Part shown: piece after piece, positions 1-7,260 of the stretch
Position numbering within the stretch: the first letter of the stretch is position 1
Layout of the letters: each line of letters begins with the position of its first letter
Assembly: GCA_913031405.1 (NCBI GenBank)
Contig: CAJWCX010000019.1
Coordinates: 1 to 11,096, forward strand
Direction of reading: 5' to 3'
DNA length: 11,096 nucleotides
Source: an uncultured Flavobacteriales bacterium
GTDB lineage: Bacteria; Bacteroidota; Bacteroidia; Flavobacteriales_D; Crocinitomicaceae
Notes under the pieces: model-generated
Databases searched by the model: none
What the model saw: only the letters and a program-made list of their open reading frames with translations
What the model was told of the DNA's origin: nothing
Made by a program: the position numbers and the translations under genes

Positions 1-1416
1 TGCATTGACATATCTAGAATTGCAATCTACTGACATTGCCAAGCCCTTTTTTGAACCCTTGATATTGACAACTCCTGCATCCGAAGGAACATTCGTAGTC
101 ATTGTTCCTGTCCCCACCATAGAATCGTACTGTTCATACACCCATCTTTTTGAGGCAATATTCGGCGTCGCAAGTAGAGCCATAGCCACTTTTTTAAGTT
201 CGTCAGGTTGAGGAATGGAGTCAATAGTAAACTTTTTAAACTCATTGTAATAAGTTGGTTCTTTATACTCTCTCTCATATTGAGGAGCTCCTCCTCCTAA
301 AACTAGAGATTCAGCTGGCACATCGCCAACCAATTCTCCACCCATATAATATTTAATTCTTTTGGTATCAGTAACAACACCTATTTGTTCCGCGTGAAGA
401 TCCCATTTAGTAAAAATGTCTTTTACCACATCCTCTTTTCCTTTATGAACAACCACAAGCATACGTTCTTGAGATTCTGAAAGTAAAATCTCATAAGGCA
501 ACATGTTACTCTGCCTTGTCGGAACGCGATCCAAATTAATTTCCATACCAACCTCTCCGGCTGCACTCATTTCACATGTAGAGCAAGTTATTCCGGCAGC
601 GCCCATATCCTGCATACCAACAATAGCATCCGTTCTCGAAAGCTCCATAGTAGCCTCTAAAAGCAATTTTTCCATAAACGGATCTCCTACTTGAACAGAA
701 GGCAAATCAGATGCTGAATCTTCAGTGATATCTTTAGATGCAAAAGCAGCTCCAGCGATACCATCCTTTCCCGTTGAGGAGCCAACAATAAAAACAGGAT
801 TACCCGGACCTTTAGCAGTGGCTGAAATCATGTTTTGAATATCAATGACTCCCGCAGAAAAAGCATTTACCAAAGGATTGGTGTTATACGAATCATCAAA
901 AGCAACCTCCCCCCCTACAATAGGGATCCCGAAAGCATTTCCATAATCTCCAATTCCTTTTACGACTCCTTTTACCAACCATTTAGTACGGTCTCGTTCA
1001 ATGTTACCAAAACGAAGAGAGTTCAATTGAGCAATGGGGCGAGCACCCATGGTGAAAATATCTCGATTGATACCTCCAACTCCAGTGGCAGCGCCTTGAT
1101 AAGGTTCTAAGGCACTCGGATGATTGTGAGATTCAATCTTAAAAACACATCCCTGACCATCTCCTATGTCAACAAGCCCAGCGTTTTCTTCACCCGCTTT
1201 AACCAACATATGAGGTCCATCTTTAGGAAGTTTTTTTAGCCATAATATTGAATTTTTATAAGAACAATGCTCAGACCACATTACAGAATAAATAGCTGTT
1301 TCTGTAAAATTTGGTGTACGACCTAGAATGTCTTTAATCATTTCAAATTCATCTGGTCTCAATCCCAAATCTACTGCCTGTTCTGAAGTAGCTTCCTTTT
1401 GAAGTGTTTCACTCAT
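1..1416 (-). CDS. purL: Phosphoribosylformylglycinamidine synthase subunit PurL (small form), C-terminus cut by window edge
   Basis: Synthetic subunit of FGAM synthase, the fourth step of purine synthesis: FGAR + ATP + ammonia to FGAM, in the cytoplasm. The first 472 residues are visible and the frame is open to the left edge. The sequence shows the PurL signatures SEHCSYK (48-54), ESHNHPS (95-101, holding the His usually assigned a catalytic role), GGINRDIFTMGARP and LLSESQERML. The N-terminus matches the small PurL form (about 740 residues), which lacks a fused glutaminase domain and works with separate PurQ and PurS; neither partner is in the window. I chose the ATG at 1416 because the protein starts there as the family does and a -7 box lies 19 bases upstream. 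Divergent from lpdA. Identity is near certain; small versus fused form is inferred from the N-terminus only. Confidence 0.96.
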   Translation of the reverse strand, partial: MSETLQKEATSEQAVDLGLRPDEFEMIKDILGRTPNFTETAIYSVMWSEHCSYKNSILWLKKLPKDGPHMLVKAGEENAGLVDIGDGQGCVFKIESHNHPSALEPYQGAATGVGGINRDIFTMGARPIAQLNSLRFGNIERDRTKWLVKGVVKGIGDYGNAFGIPIVGGEVAFDDSYNTNPLVNAFSAGVIDIQNMISATAKGPGNPVFIVGSSTGKDGIAGAAFASKDITEDSASDLPSVQVGDPFMEKLLLEATMELSRTDAIVGMQDMGAAGITCSTCEMSAAGEVGMEINLDRVPTRQSNMLPYEILLSESQERMLVVVHKGKEDVVKDIFTKWDLHAEQIGVVTDTKRIKYYMGGELVGDVPAESLVLGGGAPQYEREYKEPTYYNEFKKFTIDSIPQPDELKKVAMALLATPNIASKRWVYEQYDSMVGTGTMTTNVPSDAGVVNIKGSKKGLAMSVDCNSRYVNA

Positions 1417-1422
1417 GTGTAT

Positions 1423-1486
1423 TCATTTTATCCCACAAAAGTAAGGATAATAAGCCTACGTATTTCGATAAAAGAGAATAAAATGA
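1423..1486. repeat. AT-rich 9-bp inverted repeat between purL and lpdA
   Basis: TCATTTTAT (1423-1431) is the exact reverse complement of ATAAAATGA (1478-1486). The arms flank the predicted purL -7 box, so an operator or a stem is possible. The arms are very AT-rich and a chance match is likely. Confidence 0.2.
1436..1443 (-). promoter_or_regulatory. Bacteroidota-type -7 box for purL
   Basis: On the minus strand this reads TACTTTTG, an exact match to the Bacteroidota consensus TAnnTTTG, 19 bases before the purL ATG. A T-rich stretch (TTTTAT, 1468-1473) lies where a -33 element would be sought, but with a spacer longer than usual, so it is weak support. Confidence 0.5.
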
Positions 1487-1547
1487 TACCAATAAAAGTT
1501 TAGAAAGTACCAGGAGTTATTGTGAGGGTAAATATCATTATTTTAAG

Positions 1548-1555
1548 TATTTTTG
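1548..1555 (+). promoter_or_regulatory. Bacteroidota-type -7 box for lpdA
   Basis: TATTTTTG matches TAnnTTTG exactly and lies 13 bases before the first lpdA ATG (19 before the second). The nearest upstream TTG is at 1520-1522, a 25-base spacer that is longer than typical. The transcript leader would be very short. Confidence 0.5.
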
Positions 1556-1568
1556 TGTCCTAAAATTT

Positions 1569-2966
1569 ATGGATATGAGTTATGATATTATTGTAGTCGG
1601 AAGTGGACCTGGAGGATATGTTACAGCCATTCGTGCTTCACAGCTCGGTTTAAAAACAGCTATCGTTGAAAGAGAATCACTTGGTGGTATTTGCCTTAAT
1701 TGGGGATGCATACCAACAAAAGCATTATTAAAATCCGCTAATGTATTTGAATACCTCAGCCATGCTGAAGATTATGGAATCACTGTAAAAGAAGCTAAGG
1801 CTGATTTCAGTGGAATGGTCAAAAGAAGTCGTGACGTTGCCGATGGAATGAGTAATGGCATCAAATTTCTTATGAAGAAAAATAAAATTGATGTTCTCAA
1901 TGGAACGGGAACTATTAAACCCTCCAAAACCGTTTCTGTAACTGATGAAAATGGTAAGTCGACAGACTTTGTTGCTGACAAGGGAGTCATTATCGCCACA
2001 GGAGCGAGATCCAGAGCGCTTCCAAATCTCCCCCAAGATGGAGAGAAAATTATAGGATATCGACAAGCGATGACGCTTAAAAAGCAACCTAAAAAAATGG
2101 TTGTTGTCGGTTCTGGGGCAATTGGTGTTGAATTTGCCTACTTCTACAATGCGATTGGAACTGAGGTCACTATAGTTGAGTACATGCCAAATATTGTCCC
2201 TGTAGAAGACACCGATGTATCAAAGCAGCTTGAAAAAACATTTAAGAAATCAGGTCTTAAAATTATGACCAATTCTTCCGTTGAAAGCGTTGATTCAAAA
2301 GGGAATGGCTGTGTGGTTCATGTAAAAACAGAAAAAGGTGAAGAGAAAATTGAATGCGATGTTGTATTGTCTGCAGTTGGTATTCAAGCCAATATAGAAA
2401 ATTTGGGTCTTGAAGATGTGGGCGTTGTTGTTGACAATGGAAAAATCTTGGTAAATGACTTTTACCAAACAAATATCCCAGGTTATTATGCAATTGGTGA
2501 TGTAGTACCAGGACCTGCACTTGCACATGTAGCCTCGGCAGAAGGTATTGTTTGCGTTGAGAAAATTGCTGGACACGAACCCGAACCCATTGATTATAGT
2601 AATATTCCTGGATGCACTTACTGTTCTCCAGAAATTGCCTCCGTAGGTATGACTGAAAAAGCGGCCAAGGATAAAGGTCTTGATATTAAAATTGGAAAAT
2701 TTCCATTTTCCGCCTCTGGAAAAGCAAGTGCAGCTGGAGCAAAAGATGGATTTGTAAAATTAATTTTTGATGCAAAATATGGAGAACTTTTAGGTGGTCA
2801 TATGATTGGAGCTAATGTGACCGAAATGATTGCTGAAATTGTGGCGATAAGAAAATTAGAAACAACAGGTCAAGACCTGATCAAAACAATTCATCCTCAC
2901 CCTACCATGTCGGAAGCAGTAATGGAAGCAGCGGCGGCGGCGTATGACGAAGTGATCCATCTTTAA
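1569..2966 (+). CDS. lpdA: Dihydrolipoyl dehydrogenase (E3 subunit)
   Basis: Flavoprotein that reoxidises dihydrolipoamide with NAD+ as the E3 component of pyruvate, 2-oxoglutarate or branched-chain 2-oxoacid dehydrogenases and the glycine cleavage system. At 465 residues it is full length. Visible parts in order: FAD-binding GSGPGG (11-16); redox disulfide Cys42 and Cys47 in GGICLNWGCIPTK; the ATGARSR strand (143-149); the NAD-binding GSGAIG (181-186); and the C-terminal HPHPTMSE, where His444 and Glu449 form the catalytic pair of the partner subunit in the homodimer. Start is the ATG at 1569 or the one at 1575; the latter gives MSYDIIVVG, a common family N-terminus, and a less cramped leader. 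No E1 or E2 gene is adjacent, so which complex it serves cannot be told here. The next gene starts 10 bases after its stop and is probably co-transcribed. Confidence 0.97.
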   Translation: MDMSYDIIVVGSGPGGYVTAIRASQLGLKTAIVERESLGGICLNWGCIPTKALLKSANVFEYLSHAEDYGITVKEAKADFSGMVKRSRDVADGMSNGIKFLMKKNKIDVLNGTGTIKPSKTVSVTDENGKSTDFVADKGVIIATGARSRALPNLPQDGEKIIGYRQAMTLKKQPKKMVVVGSGAIGVEFAYFYNAIGTEVTIVEYMPNIVPVEDTDVSKQLEKTFKKSGLKIMTNSSVESVDSKGNGCVVHVKTEKGEEKIECDVVLSAVGIQANIENLGLEDVGVVVDNGKILVNDFYQTNIPGYYAIGDVVPGPALAHVASAEGIVCVEKIAGHEPEPIDYSNIPGCTYCSPEIASVGMTEKAAKDKGLDIKIGKFPFSASGKASAAGAKDGFVKLIFDAKYGELLGGHMIGANVTEMIAEIVAIRKLETTGQDLIKTIHPHPTMSEAVMEAAAAAYDEVIHL

Positions 2967-2976
2967 TCAAAACCTG

Positions 2977-4065
2977 ATGAAATATTCGGTATTACTTTTT
3001 GGAGTGCTTTGGGGTTTTCTTTCAAACGGTCAAAATACCGTTTGTCTATCTATTGAGAACAATCCCAACACGAATGTTTCTGGCTTGAGCCCGTTCACGA
3101 AATACGTGAACGTTCTTGATTGTTTTAGTGTGTACGCTGAAAGCACTATATCTGATGCTAAAGTCCTTCATGCAGCGGCAGTTGCGGCTGAATTATTGGA
3201 CAACGATGAAAATGGATTTGTAGATGATCCTGCGCTCAAATCGGCGCTTCAATCAAGTGATGCCTTAATTCCCATTTTCTCGCAGGAAAACAGCAGTACC
3301 GAAAATCAGTTTTTCACGCAATACAACGGAGAAGGAGCGGCAGCGGTGCTTTACAATAATGAAATGGACCCAAACCAAACAGGCTTTTGGGGAAGTGATG
3401 CTACAGTGGAAGAGGTAATTCATGTCATAAATGCAATAGGGCATACTTCAATATATCCCAACGCATTCTCTATTGAGCCCAATTCCTCGCTTATGAGTGA
3501 AGCCATGGATGTAGCCCGAGGAGGACAATTTCTTACGGTGCCTAATCAATATCCTATCAATGCGTGGTATCATTACGACGACCAAACCTGTGATTATGGC
3601 TGTATGGCCATTGAGTATATGTACTGGTCAATCGTCTCATGGATGGGTATCTTAGACGACCCATCGACTTGCAACGGCATTGCGAACGAATGGGAACCTT
3701 GCTCCCCTTCACTATTTGAAAGCACCGATATACTGATGCATGCTTTAATTACTGATCCTCAATATCAGCTTCCTCAGCTGGCTCCAAATGGAAATTACTG
3801 CCCTCAAAATAATGGCATCAGTATAGAAAATAATGACTCCCAAGCCATTGTATATCCAAATACAGCAAATGAGATTATTCATATTACCAATATTAAAGGT
3901 GAGACCAAAATCATTGTAAAGGATGCTACTGGAAAAAAAGTACATGAAAATACTGCATACAAGACTGATTATCAATTGAATGTTTCTAAATTCAGTCCTG
4001 GAATATATCACATATCCCTTGAGAGAGAGATCACTTCTGAAGTCATCAAAATAATCGTTTACTAA
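2977..4065 (+). CDS. Secreted protein of unknown function with Ca-loop-like motif and type IX sorting tail
   Basis: 362 residues, function unknown. A signal peptide covers about 1-19 (hydrophobic core VLLFGVLWGFL). A D-rich loop at 75-84 (DNDENGFVDD) has the DxDxNG pattern of EF-hand or dockerin calcium sites. The core (about 140-275) contains EEVIH (145-149) followed by His156, AMDVARGG (176-183), AWYHYDD (196-202), CDYGC (205-209) and IEYMYW (212-217). I recall a similar core in uncharacterised secreted proteins of marine bacteria and some microbial eukaryotes; this is memory, not a search. Residues about 290-362 (from VYPNTANE to the end) form a beta-rich tail typical of type A sorting domains, so the protein is probably exported across the outer membrane by the type IX system. 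Six or more cysteines in the mature part fit an extracytoplasmic location. The EEVIH/His156/Glu213 set might bind metal, which is inference. The gene starts 10 bases after lpdA and carries two perfect hairpins near its 5' end. Confidence 0.88.
   Translation: MKYSVLLFGVLWGFLSNGQNTVCLSIENNPNTNVSGLSPFTKYVNVLDCFSVYAESTISDAKVLHAAAVAAELLDNDENGFVDDPALKSALQSSDALIPIFSQENSSTENQFFTQYNGEGAAAVLYNNEMDPNQTGFWGSDATVEEVIHVINAIGHTSIYPNAFSIEPNSSLMSEAMDVARGGQFLTVPNQYPINAWYHYDDQTCDYGCMAIEYMYWSIVSWMGILDDPSTCNGIANEWEPCSPSLFESTDILMHALITDPQYQLPQLAPNGNYCPQNNGISIENNDSQAIVYPNTANEIIHITNIKGETKIIVKDATGKKVHENTAYKTDYQLNVSKFSPGIYHISLEREITSEVIKIIVY
3023..3044 (+). repeat. Perfect 8-bp inverted repeat (hairpin 1) in the signal-peptide coding region
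   Basis: CAAACGGT (3023-3030) and ACCGTTTG (3037-3044) are exact reverse complements with a 6-base loop CAAAAT. It lies 46 bases into the coding sequence. No T-run follows, so it is not a standard intrinsic terminator. Confidence 0.6.
3092..3112 (+). repeat. Perfect 8-bp inverted repeat (hairpin 2), 47 bases after hairpin 1
   Basis: CGTTCACG (3092-3099) and CGTGAACG (3105-3112) are exact reverse complements with a 5-base AAATA loop. It falls within codons 39-46 of the secreted-protein gene. Its sequence is unrelated to hairpin 1. Confidence 0.6.
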
Positions 4066-4082
4066 ACAACGATTGAACAGAA

Positions 4083-4089
4083 TATTTTG
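4083..4089 (+). promoter_or_regulatory. Possible -7 box for the subtilisin-like protease gene
   Basis: TATTTTG resembles TAnnTTTG but is one base short. It lies 12 bases before the ATG at 4102, with TTTA at 4058-4061 as a candidate -33 element (21-base spacer). The protease may have its own promoter or be read through from the gene 36 bases upstream. Confidence 0.3.
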
Positions 4090-4101
4090 TAGCTTAAAAA
4101 C

Positions 4102-5862
4102 ATGAAAAAAGTCATCTTTATTATCTTTTTGGGTTCGCTTGTTATTGGGCGTTCTCAAAATAGCTTGGTTATAAAAACAAATAATCCATCAAAAATATTT
4201 TCAAATCAGCAGTTAAGTGTAGCTCAAATTTATGGCGACTATTACTTGGCACACTCGACAAAACCCTTTACAATCGATAAAAGTTGGATCTTTAGTGTAA
4301 GACCTAAAATGGCAAACAAACACATCAGCTTTGAAACGAATGAGCTCATTATCAGAATAAAAGAAGAGTTATCAGAACAACAACTCAACCGATTAAAATC
4401 CTTTGGTGAAATTATCAAAAACCCTCATAACCCCTCACTTTGCCTTATAGAAACGATGGATAAGCAAATTGAAGGTGTGATTCAAAAGAAAGAAATATTA
4501 AAAACATATGATTTCGTAAAAAGTGTACAAGTCAATCAATATTTCACATTAGAAGATTGCTCAAATGACTCCCTGTATTCATACCAATGGTATCTCGAAA
4601 ACACTGGATCACCGATTCAATATAACGGATTGCCAGGAGCTGATATTAATATAAATAATGCTTGGTCTATTTCAAAAGGAGATTCAATTGTCGTGGCCAT
4701 TATGGATAGCGGAGTGGATACGCTGCACCCTGAATTTAATGGCCGTCTGCTTCCCGGGTTTGATGCGTTTGCAACAGACAGTATCAATACAAATGGTTAT
4801 CCTTTTTTAGACTATAGTCAAAACGCCCATGGCACGGCTTGTGCAGGAATTGTTGGGGCAGCACAAGACAACACCATCGGTATTAGTGGTATCGCTCCGA
4901 ATGTGAAACTTGTTCCGGTACGTATTTTTTTTTACATCGCACTAGGAACAGACATTGTGCCTTTTACCAATATGAACGCCTTAATCACCGGTTCTGCGTA
5001 TTCCTGGAATACCATGGGTGCAGATGTAATGAGTTGTTCAGCCGGTCTATCTCCGGAGTACATCAATCTACTTACCATTGATACAACGATATGCAATGAA
5101 GAATTGCGACTGGCTTATTCACAAGGACGAAACACAAAAGGCTGCGTTATGTTATTTTCAGCAGGAAATGATAACATCAATCAGGTTTTATGGCCAGGAA
5201 ATATGAAAGAAAGTATAGCTGTTGGAGCAAGCGACATGTGTGATACTCGAAAAAGACCCAATGACTGCTCAGGGGAAAATTGGTGGGGAAGTAGCTATGG
5301 AAATAGCTTAGACTTGGTGGCACCTGGTGTTAAAATCGCCACATGCGATATTTCGGGAGAATCAGGATACACCACAAACGATTATTCCTTAACCTTCAAT
5401 GGAACAAGTGCAGCATGTCCGATAGCCGCGGGTGTAGCTTCTCTTTTGCTTTCAGAAAATCAAACATTGACCTCAGACGAAGTCAAGCACCTATTAAATG
5501 TTACAAGTGAAAAAGTATCCAACTATGCCTATGATAGCATCGGTATTCACGGAACTTGGAATGAAGAAGTTGGACATGGTAGAATCAATGCTCACCTAGC
5601 TTTGTTACAGGCTTACAATGCATCCATATCAAATACTCAGAATGAAAATCCTTTTACTGTATTTCCAAATCCAGCAAAGCACAGTATTTCTATTGCAGGA
5701 ATTTCAGATCCGACAAGCTTTGTAATCTTCGATATTTTGGGAAGAATTCAACGCAAGGGACAAGTTGAAAACTCAGAGAATATCATTTATTTGGAAAGCT
5801 TAGAAACGGGTGCTTATTTCTTGAGAATTGGAGGGCAAAGTCTCCCATTTAAAATACAATAG
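4102..5862 (+). CDS. Secreted subtilisin-family (S8) serine protease with type IX sorting tail
   Basis: 586-residue exported endopeptidase. Signal peptide at about 1-19 (MKKVIFIIFLGSLVIG). Residues about 20-150 look like a pro-region, with an inhibitor-like stretch around 80-148. The catalytic domain (about 160-505) has the full triad: Asp202 in VAIMDSGVD, His243 in NAHGTACAG and Ser436 in FNGTSAACP, with oxyanion-hole Asn356 in FSAGNDN. The C-terminus (about 518-586, starting VFPNPA and including FDILGR) is a type A type IX sorting domain, which is normally removed at the cell surface. It is predicted to be released or surface-anchored and to cut extracellular protein; the substrate cannot be told from sequence. 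It follows another type IX cargo gene by 36 bases. A run of nine T at 4925-4933 lies inside the coding region. The gene ends 2 bases from the convergent membrane-protein gene with no clear terminator. Confidence 0.95.
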   Translation: MKKVIFIIFLGSLVIGRSQNSLVIKTNNPSKIFSNQQLSVAQIYGDYYLAHSTKPFTIDKSWIFSVRPKMANKHISFETNELIIRIKEELSEQQLNRLKSFGEIIKNPHNPSLCLIETMDKQIEGVIQKKEILKTYDFVKSVQVNQYFTLEDCSNDSLYSYQWYLENTGSPIQYNGLPGADININNAWSISKGDSIVVAIMDSGVDTLHPEFNGRLLPGFDAFATDSINTNGYPFLDYSQNAHGTACAGIVGAAQDNTIGISGIAPNVKLVPVRIFFYIALGTDIVPFTNMNALITGSAYSWNTMGADVMSCSAGLSPEYINLLTIDTTICNEELRLAYSQGRNTKGCVMLFSAGNDNINQVLWPGNMKESIAVGASDMCDTRKRPNDCSGENWWGSSYGNSLDLVAPGVKIATCDISGESGYTTNDYSLTFNGTSAACPIAAGVASLLLSENQTLTSDEVKHLLNVTSEKVSNYAYDSIGIHGTWNEEVGHGRINAHLALLQAYNASISNTQNENPFTVFPNPAKHSISIAGISDPTSFVIFDILGRIQRKGQVENSENIIYLESLETGAYFLRIGGQSLPFKIQ

Positions 5863-5864
5863 TA

Positions 5865-6428
5865 TCAGCTGCTGTAAAAGAGCATCCCTACCGTAAAAGC
5901 ATCAAATACTGTTTGTAAAATCCATAAATACCTGAATGGATTGTCAAGATCATATTTCCAAAAAATAAAGGCTAAAAGCAGCGGAGCAAAAGGACTTATC
6001 CAAAAGAATGATTCTGTCAATCCTAAAAACAAAAAAAGAACAAAGATTATAAGGTAAAAAATAGAAAAACTTAAGGATCTCTGAATTCTCCACAATAAAA
6101 TGCCTAGTAGAAGAAAAAAGATAGCTAGCAATTTGAGGACATCAAAAAACATACCTTGATCCCAATTTTGGAGGTCATTATGACCGAAAAGACTTCCTAA
6201 AACAAGAGGGTTGTAAAATAACTTTATAAATACCGAAGCAAAATAAATCCATACATAAGCTTTCAGAGATTTTTTATTCCAGAAAATAAATTGAACAAAA
6301 ACTAAGAAAAAGACAAGGTCAAAAATGGGAAAAGGAAGCAGAAAAAATCGAGTATCCAAAAAAAGACCTAAAGCATACAAAAACATGGTCAGTATAGCAA
6401 TAGATACGAGTTTTTCTTCTTTAATCAT
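5865..6428 (-). CDS. Multi-pass membrane protein of unknown function, coupled to map
   Basis: 187 residues, strongly hydrophobic, with about six to seven predicted membrane segments near 7-24, 29-50, 55-75, 94-113, 120-138, 141-158 and 166-184. There are short charged loops (NKKS at 51-54, HNDLQNWDQ at 83-91, KYDLDNPF at 158-165) and no enzyme motif I can recognise. The FYNPL...W.D pattern at 71-90 faintly recalls small membrane families of unknown function, but I would not assign one. Its ATG lies inside the end of map: the shared ATGATTAA at 6421-6428 supplies this start and the map stop, so the two are probably translationally coupled. The overlap supports a real gene and co-expression, not a shared function. 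Confidence 0.8.
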   Translation of the reverse strand: MIKEEKLVSIAILTMFLYALGLFLDTRFFLLPFPIFDLVFFLVFVQFIFWNKKSLKAYVWIYFASVFIKLFYNPLVLGSLFGHNDLQNWDQGMFFDVLKLLAIFFLLLGILLWRIQRSLSFSIFYLIIFVLFLFLGLTESFFWISPFAPLLLAFIFWKYDLDNPFRYLWILQTVFDAFTVGMLFYSS

Positions 6429-7200
6429 CTTGACCTAGAACATCATAGATATAATCAAAAGTAGACAAGATCTCTGGAGCGCCATCGACGATTGCAATAT
6501 CATGCTCAAAATGCGCACTCGGTTTTCCATCAGCGGTGACTATGGTCCAATTATCTTCCAACGTGACCACCTTCTCGGAACCCATATTGATCATTGGCTC
6601 AATGGCTATGGTCAATCCATTTTGAATCTTTTTTCCGCGACCACGTCTCCCATAATTGGGTACCTGGGGTTCTTCATGAAGCGTTTTACCTAATCCGTGA
6701 CCAACCAAATCTCTTACCACGCCATAACCATTTGCTTCGGCGTGACTTTGAATGGCCCATCCAATATCTTCAAGGCGATTAGAAACAGTACATTGTTCAA
6801 TCCCCTTATAAAGACACTCCTTTGTTACCTTCAAAAGCTTCTTTACCGCTGGATCCACATTACCAATTTGAAAGGTATAAGCATGATCTCCATAATAACC
6901 CTTATATACCGCCCCGCAATCCACGGAAACAATATCTCCATCTTGAAGGGGACGTTCTGTAGGTAAGCCATGAACAACTTGTTCATTGACCGAAATCAAA
7001 AGCGTGCTCGGACAACCGTACAAACCTAAAAATCCTGGAGTCGCATCCTGAGAAAGAATGTAATCATGAGCCATTTTATCGAGCTCTTTCGGGGTTACTC
7101 CCTCACGCATATACTTTGCGATAAGACCCAAGGTTCGGCTGACAACCTGGGCAGCATCCCGCATGAGGGCAATTTCTTCTTTCGTTTTATATAAAATCAT
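6421..7200 (-). CDS. map: Methionine aminopeptidase, type I
   Basis: Removes the initiator methionine from new cytoplasmic proteins using a dinuclear metal site. Numbered from the ATG at 7200 (259 residues), all five metal ligands are present: Asp94 (VSVDCG), Asp105 (GDHAYTF), His168 (GHGLG), Glu201 (IEPM) and Glu232 (FEHD). The substrate-contacting His77 (VVHGLP) and His175 (LHEEPQV) are also there. There is no N-terminal zinc-finger extension, so it is the short bacterial form. I chose the ATG at 7200 because MILYKTKEEI is the family N-terminus. An in-frame ATG at 7221 and a TTG at 7230 would add 7 or 10 residues, but the TTG overlaps a -7 box. It is first in a two-gene unit with the membrane protein downstream, 60 bases after the acyl-CoA reductase stop. 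Confidence 0.96.
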   Translation of the reverse strand: MILYKTKEEIALMRDAAQVVSRTLGLIAKYMREGVTPKELDKMAHDYILSQDATPGFLGLYGCPSTLLISVNEQVVHGLPTERPLQDGDIVSVDCGAVYKGYYGDHAYTFQIGNVDPAVKKLLKVTKECLYKGIEQCTVSNRLEDIGWAIQSHAEANGYGVVRDLVGHGLGKTLHEEPQVPNYGRRGRGKKIQNGLTIAIEPMINMGSEKVVTLEDNWTIVTADGKPSAHFEHDIAIVDGAPEILSTFDYIYDVLGQDD

Positions 7201-7227
7201 ATGTCTACTCAAAAATGACATGGGCTG

Positions 7228-7235
7228 CAAATTTA
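7228..7235 (-). promoter_or_regulatory. Bacteroidota-type -7 box for map
   Basis: The minus strand reads TAAATTTG, an exact TAnnTTTG match, 27 bases before the preferred map ATG (7200). Its position argues against translation starting at the TTG at 7230, which lies inside the box. TTTA at 7262-7265 is a weak -33 candidate with a long spacer. Confidence 0.45.
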
Positions 7236-7260
7236 GGTAATTATCGTTTGATGCAGGCTA

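Noticed and set aside
1728..2087. Minus-strand open frames inside lpdA (119 and 75 codons)
   Set aside because: They lie wholly inside a well-supported gene, are in conflicting frames, and their translations show no recognisable domain.
3745..4158. Minus-strand 137-codon open frame across the end of the secreted-protein gene
   Set aside because: It overlaps the sorting tail and the protease signal peptide, both strongly supported on the plus strand; no upstream promoter box or domain seen.
5830..5850. GGAG/CTCC stem near the protease stop as a terminator
   Set aside because: Four-base stem with an eight-base loop and no T-run; too weak.
7201..7230. Longer map start at TTG 7230 or ATG 7221
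   Set aside because: The TTG lies inside a -7 box; ATG 7200 gives the standard family N-terminus MILYKTKEEI. ATG 7221 is not fully excluded.
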